Shown piece by piece: positions 63,516 through 64,000 of a DNA stretch of 64,000 nt. Under the pieces are notes generated by a model that ran no database searches, was not told the origin of the DNA, and saw nothing but the letters and a program-made list of their open reading frames with translations. How positions within the stretch are numbered: position 1 is the stretch's first letter; every line of letters begins with the position of its first letter. Source of the stretch: Hymenobacter sp. GOD-10R (GTDB taxonomy: Bacteria; Bacteroidota; Bacteroidia; Cytophagales; Hymenobacteraceae). The translations under genes were made by a program, and so were the position numbers. The DNA lies in NCBI RefSeq assembly GCF_035609205.1, contig NZ_CP141184.1:4781001-4845000 (forward strand). The letters run 5' to 3'.

Positions 63516-63549
63516 CAAATATACGAGGTTGTTAAGAAGCGGTCTAAAC
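63516..63549 (-). promoter_or_regulatory. Promoter of the sigma factor gene (TATATTTG)
   Basis: TATATTTG on the minus strand at 63523-63516 is an exact -7 match about 32 bases before the ATG. A TTTA 21 bases upstream is a weak -33 candidate. Confidence 0.5.
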
Positions 63550-64000
63550 TAGACTGAATTATTTTTCACTAACCACGATAATGTAAAGCACGTTGACAAC
63601 GTACGAAGTGACTGATAATCAGTTGGGTTATTTGTATTATTTTTCCGTGTCTGCTCATAGCCAATCGTTAAAGCTAGCTTTTTGAACGTTCAACAGCCTT
63701 ATGACACGATGAAAGAGATGTAGGTACCTAGATACGGTTGAGCTTGACCTTCAAGGCTACTAACAAAGCAATATAGCCTATGAATAAGCTATGCTGCTCT
63801 TCCCTATAAGTGTCGTGATAATACCGCTCATGGATGCACGTGCTCAGCAACAAATGCGATCCGACAACGAATCTCACTGCTAACGCCGAAGTGCGCTGCT
63901 TGCTACTATCCTTAGTGAGACGATGCGTGCTCAGGCTGTAGCTGATCAGCAGAAACTATTTTAGTTTTATCGGCCAAAGCCAAAAAGTCCGTCATCAAAG
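63550..64000. other. Intergenic region at the window end
   Basis: No gene is supported. Two short minus-strand frames are open at the window edge: one ends with TAA at 63967-63969 (ten codons, ending GLFGFGR), another at 63912-63914 (about 28 codons). One could be the tail of a gene beyond the window. No RNA gene or repeat was recognised. Confidence 0.35.

Overview
The window looks like chromosomal DNA of a pigmented aerobic member of the Bacteroidota, most likely a Hymenobacter-like Cytophagales. The evidence is protein-level: type IX secretion sorting domains (a type A tail and two gliding-motility type B tails), a Bacteroidota-order dcw division cluster, a single-subunit cytochrome b succinate dehydrogenase, and a CrtI/CrtB/CrtW ketocarotenoid cluster. 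At DNA level several promoters fit the Bacteroidota pattern TTG-N17-21-TAnnTTTG, and Shine-Dalgarno sequences are scarce. The genus call is inference. No rRNA, tRNA, CRISPR array, transposase or prophage gene was recognised.

Layout. 1-1.2 kb: tail of a membrane protein and a LysR regulator broken by three in-frame amber codons. 1.3-4.4 kb: a disordered protein, a CLC-type fluoride exporter behind a clear fluoride riboswitch, and two small hypotheticals. 4.4-12.9 kb: housekeeping (aconitase, TlpA-like lipoprotein, cytochrome P450, polyprenyl synthase, alpha/beta hydrolase, FolK), with a 30-bp-arm dispersed inverted repeat near 8.27 kb. 13.5-16 kb: a secreted CE15 glucuronoyl-esterase-like enzyme in which one carbohydrate-binding module appears to be inserted in another. 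16-23.1 kb: FabD and two tandem giant surface proteins. 23.3-26.8 kb: sdhCAB.

27-32.2 kb holds a metal/haem cluster: an FMN reductase, a small Cys-rich protein, an MbnP-like lipoprotein, an MbnH-like di-haem peroxidase, a beta-barrel protein beginning CDICGC, and a second di-haem peroxidase. It is followed by an acyltransferase and a 53-residue lipoprotein. 33.6-50.2 kb is the dcw cluster on the minus strand (mraZ-rsmH-ftsL-ftsI-murE-mraY-murD-ftsW-murG-murC-ftsQ-ftsA-ftsZ), without murF or ddl; MraZ-box repeats lie at its head. 50.5-55.2 kb: a secreted HExxH protein and a second metal module (HYC_CC_PP-like protein, TonB-dependent receptor, HMA-domain protein). 55.3-63.5 kb: a LytTR response regulator facing a histidine kinase that sits 3 bases behind crtW, then ispH, a hypothetical, crtB, crtI and an ECF sigma factor, together a pigment locus with its own regulators.

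The most unusual points are the MbnP/MbnH-centred cluster, the nested CBM in the CE15 protein, the amber-interrupted LysR gene, the kinase embedded in the carotenoid operon, and the fluoride riboswitch that assigns a function to the CLC gene.
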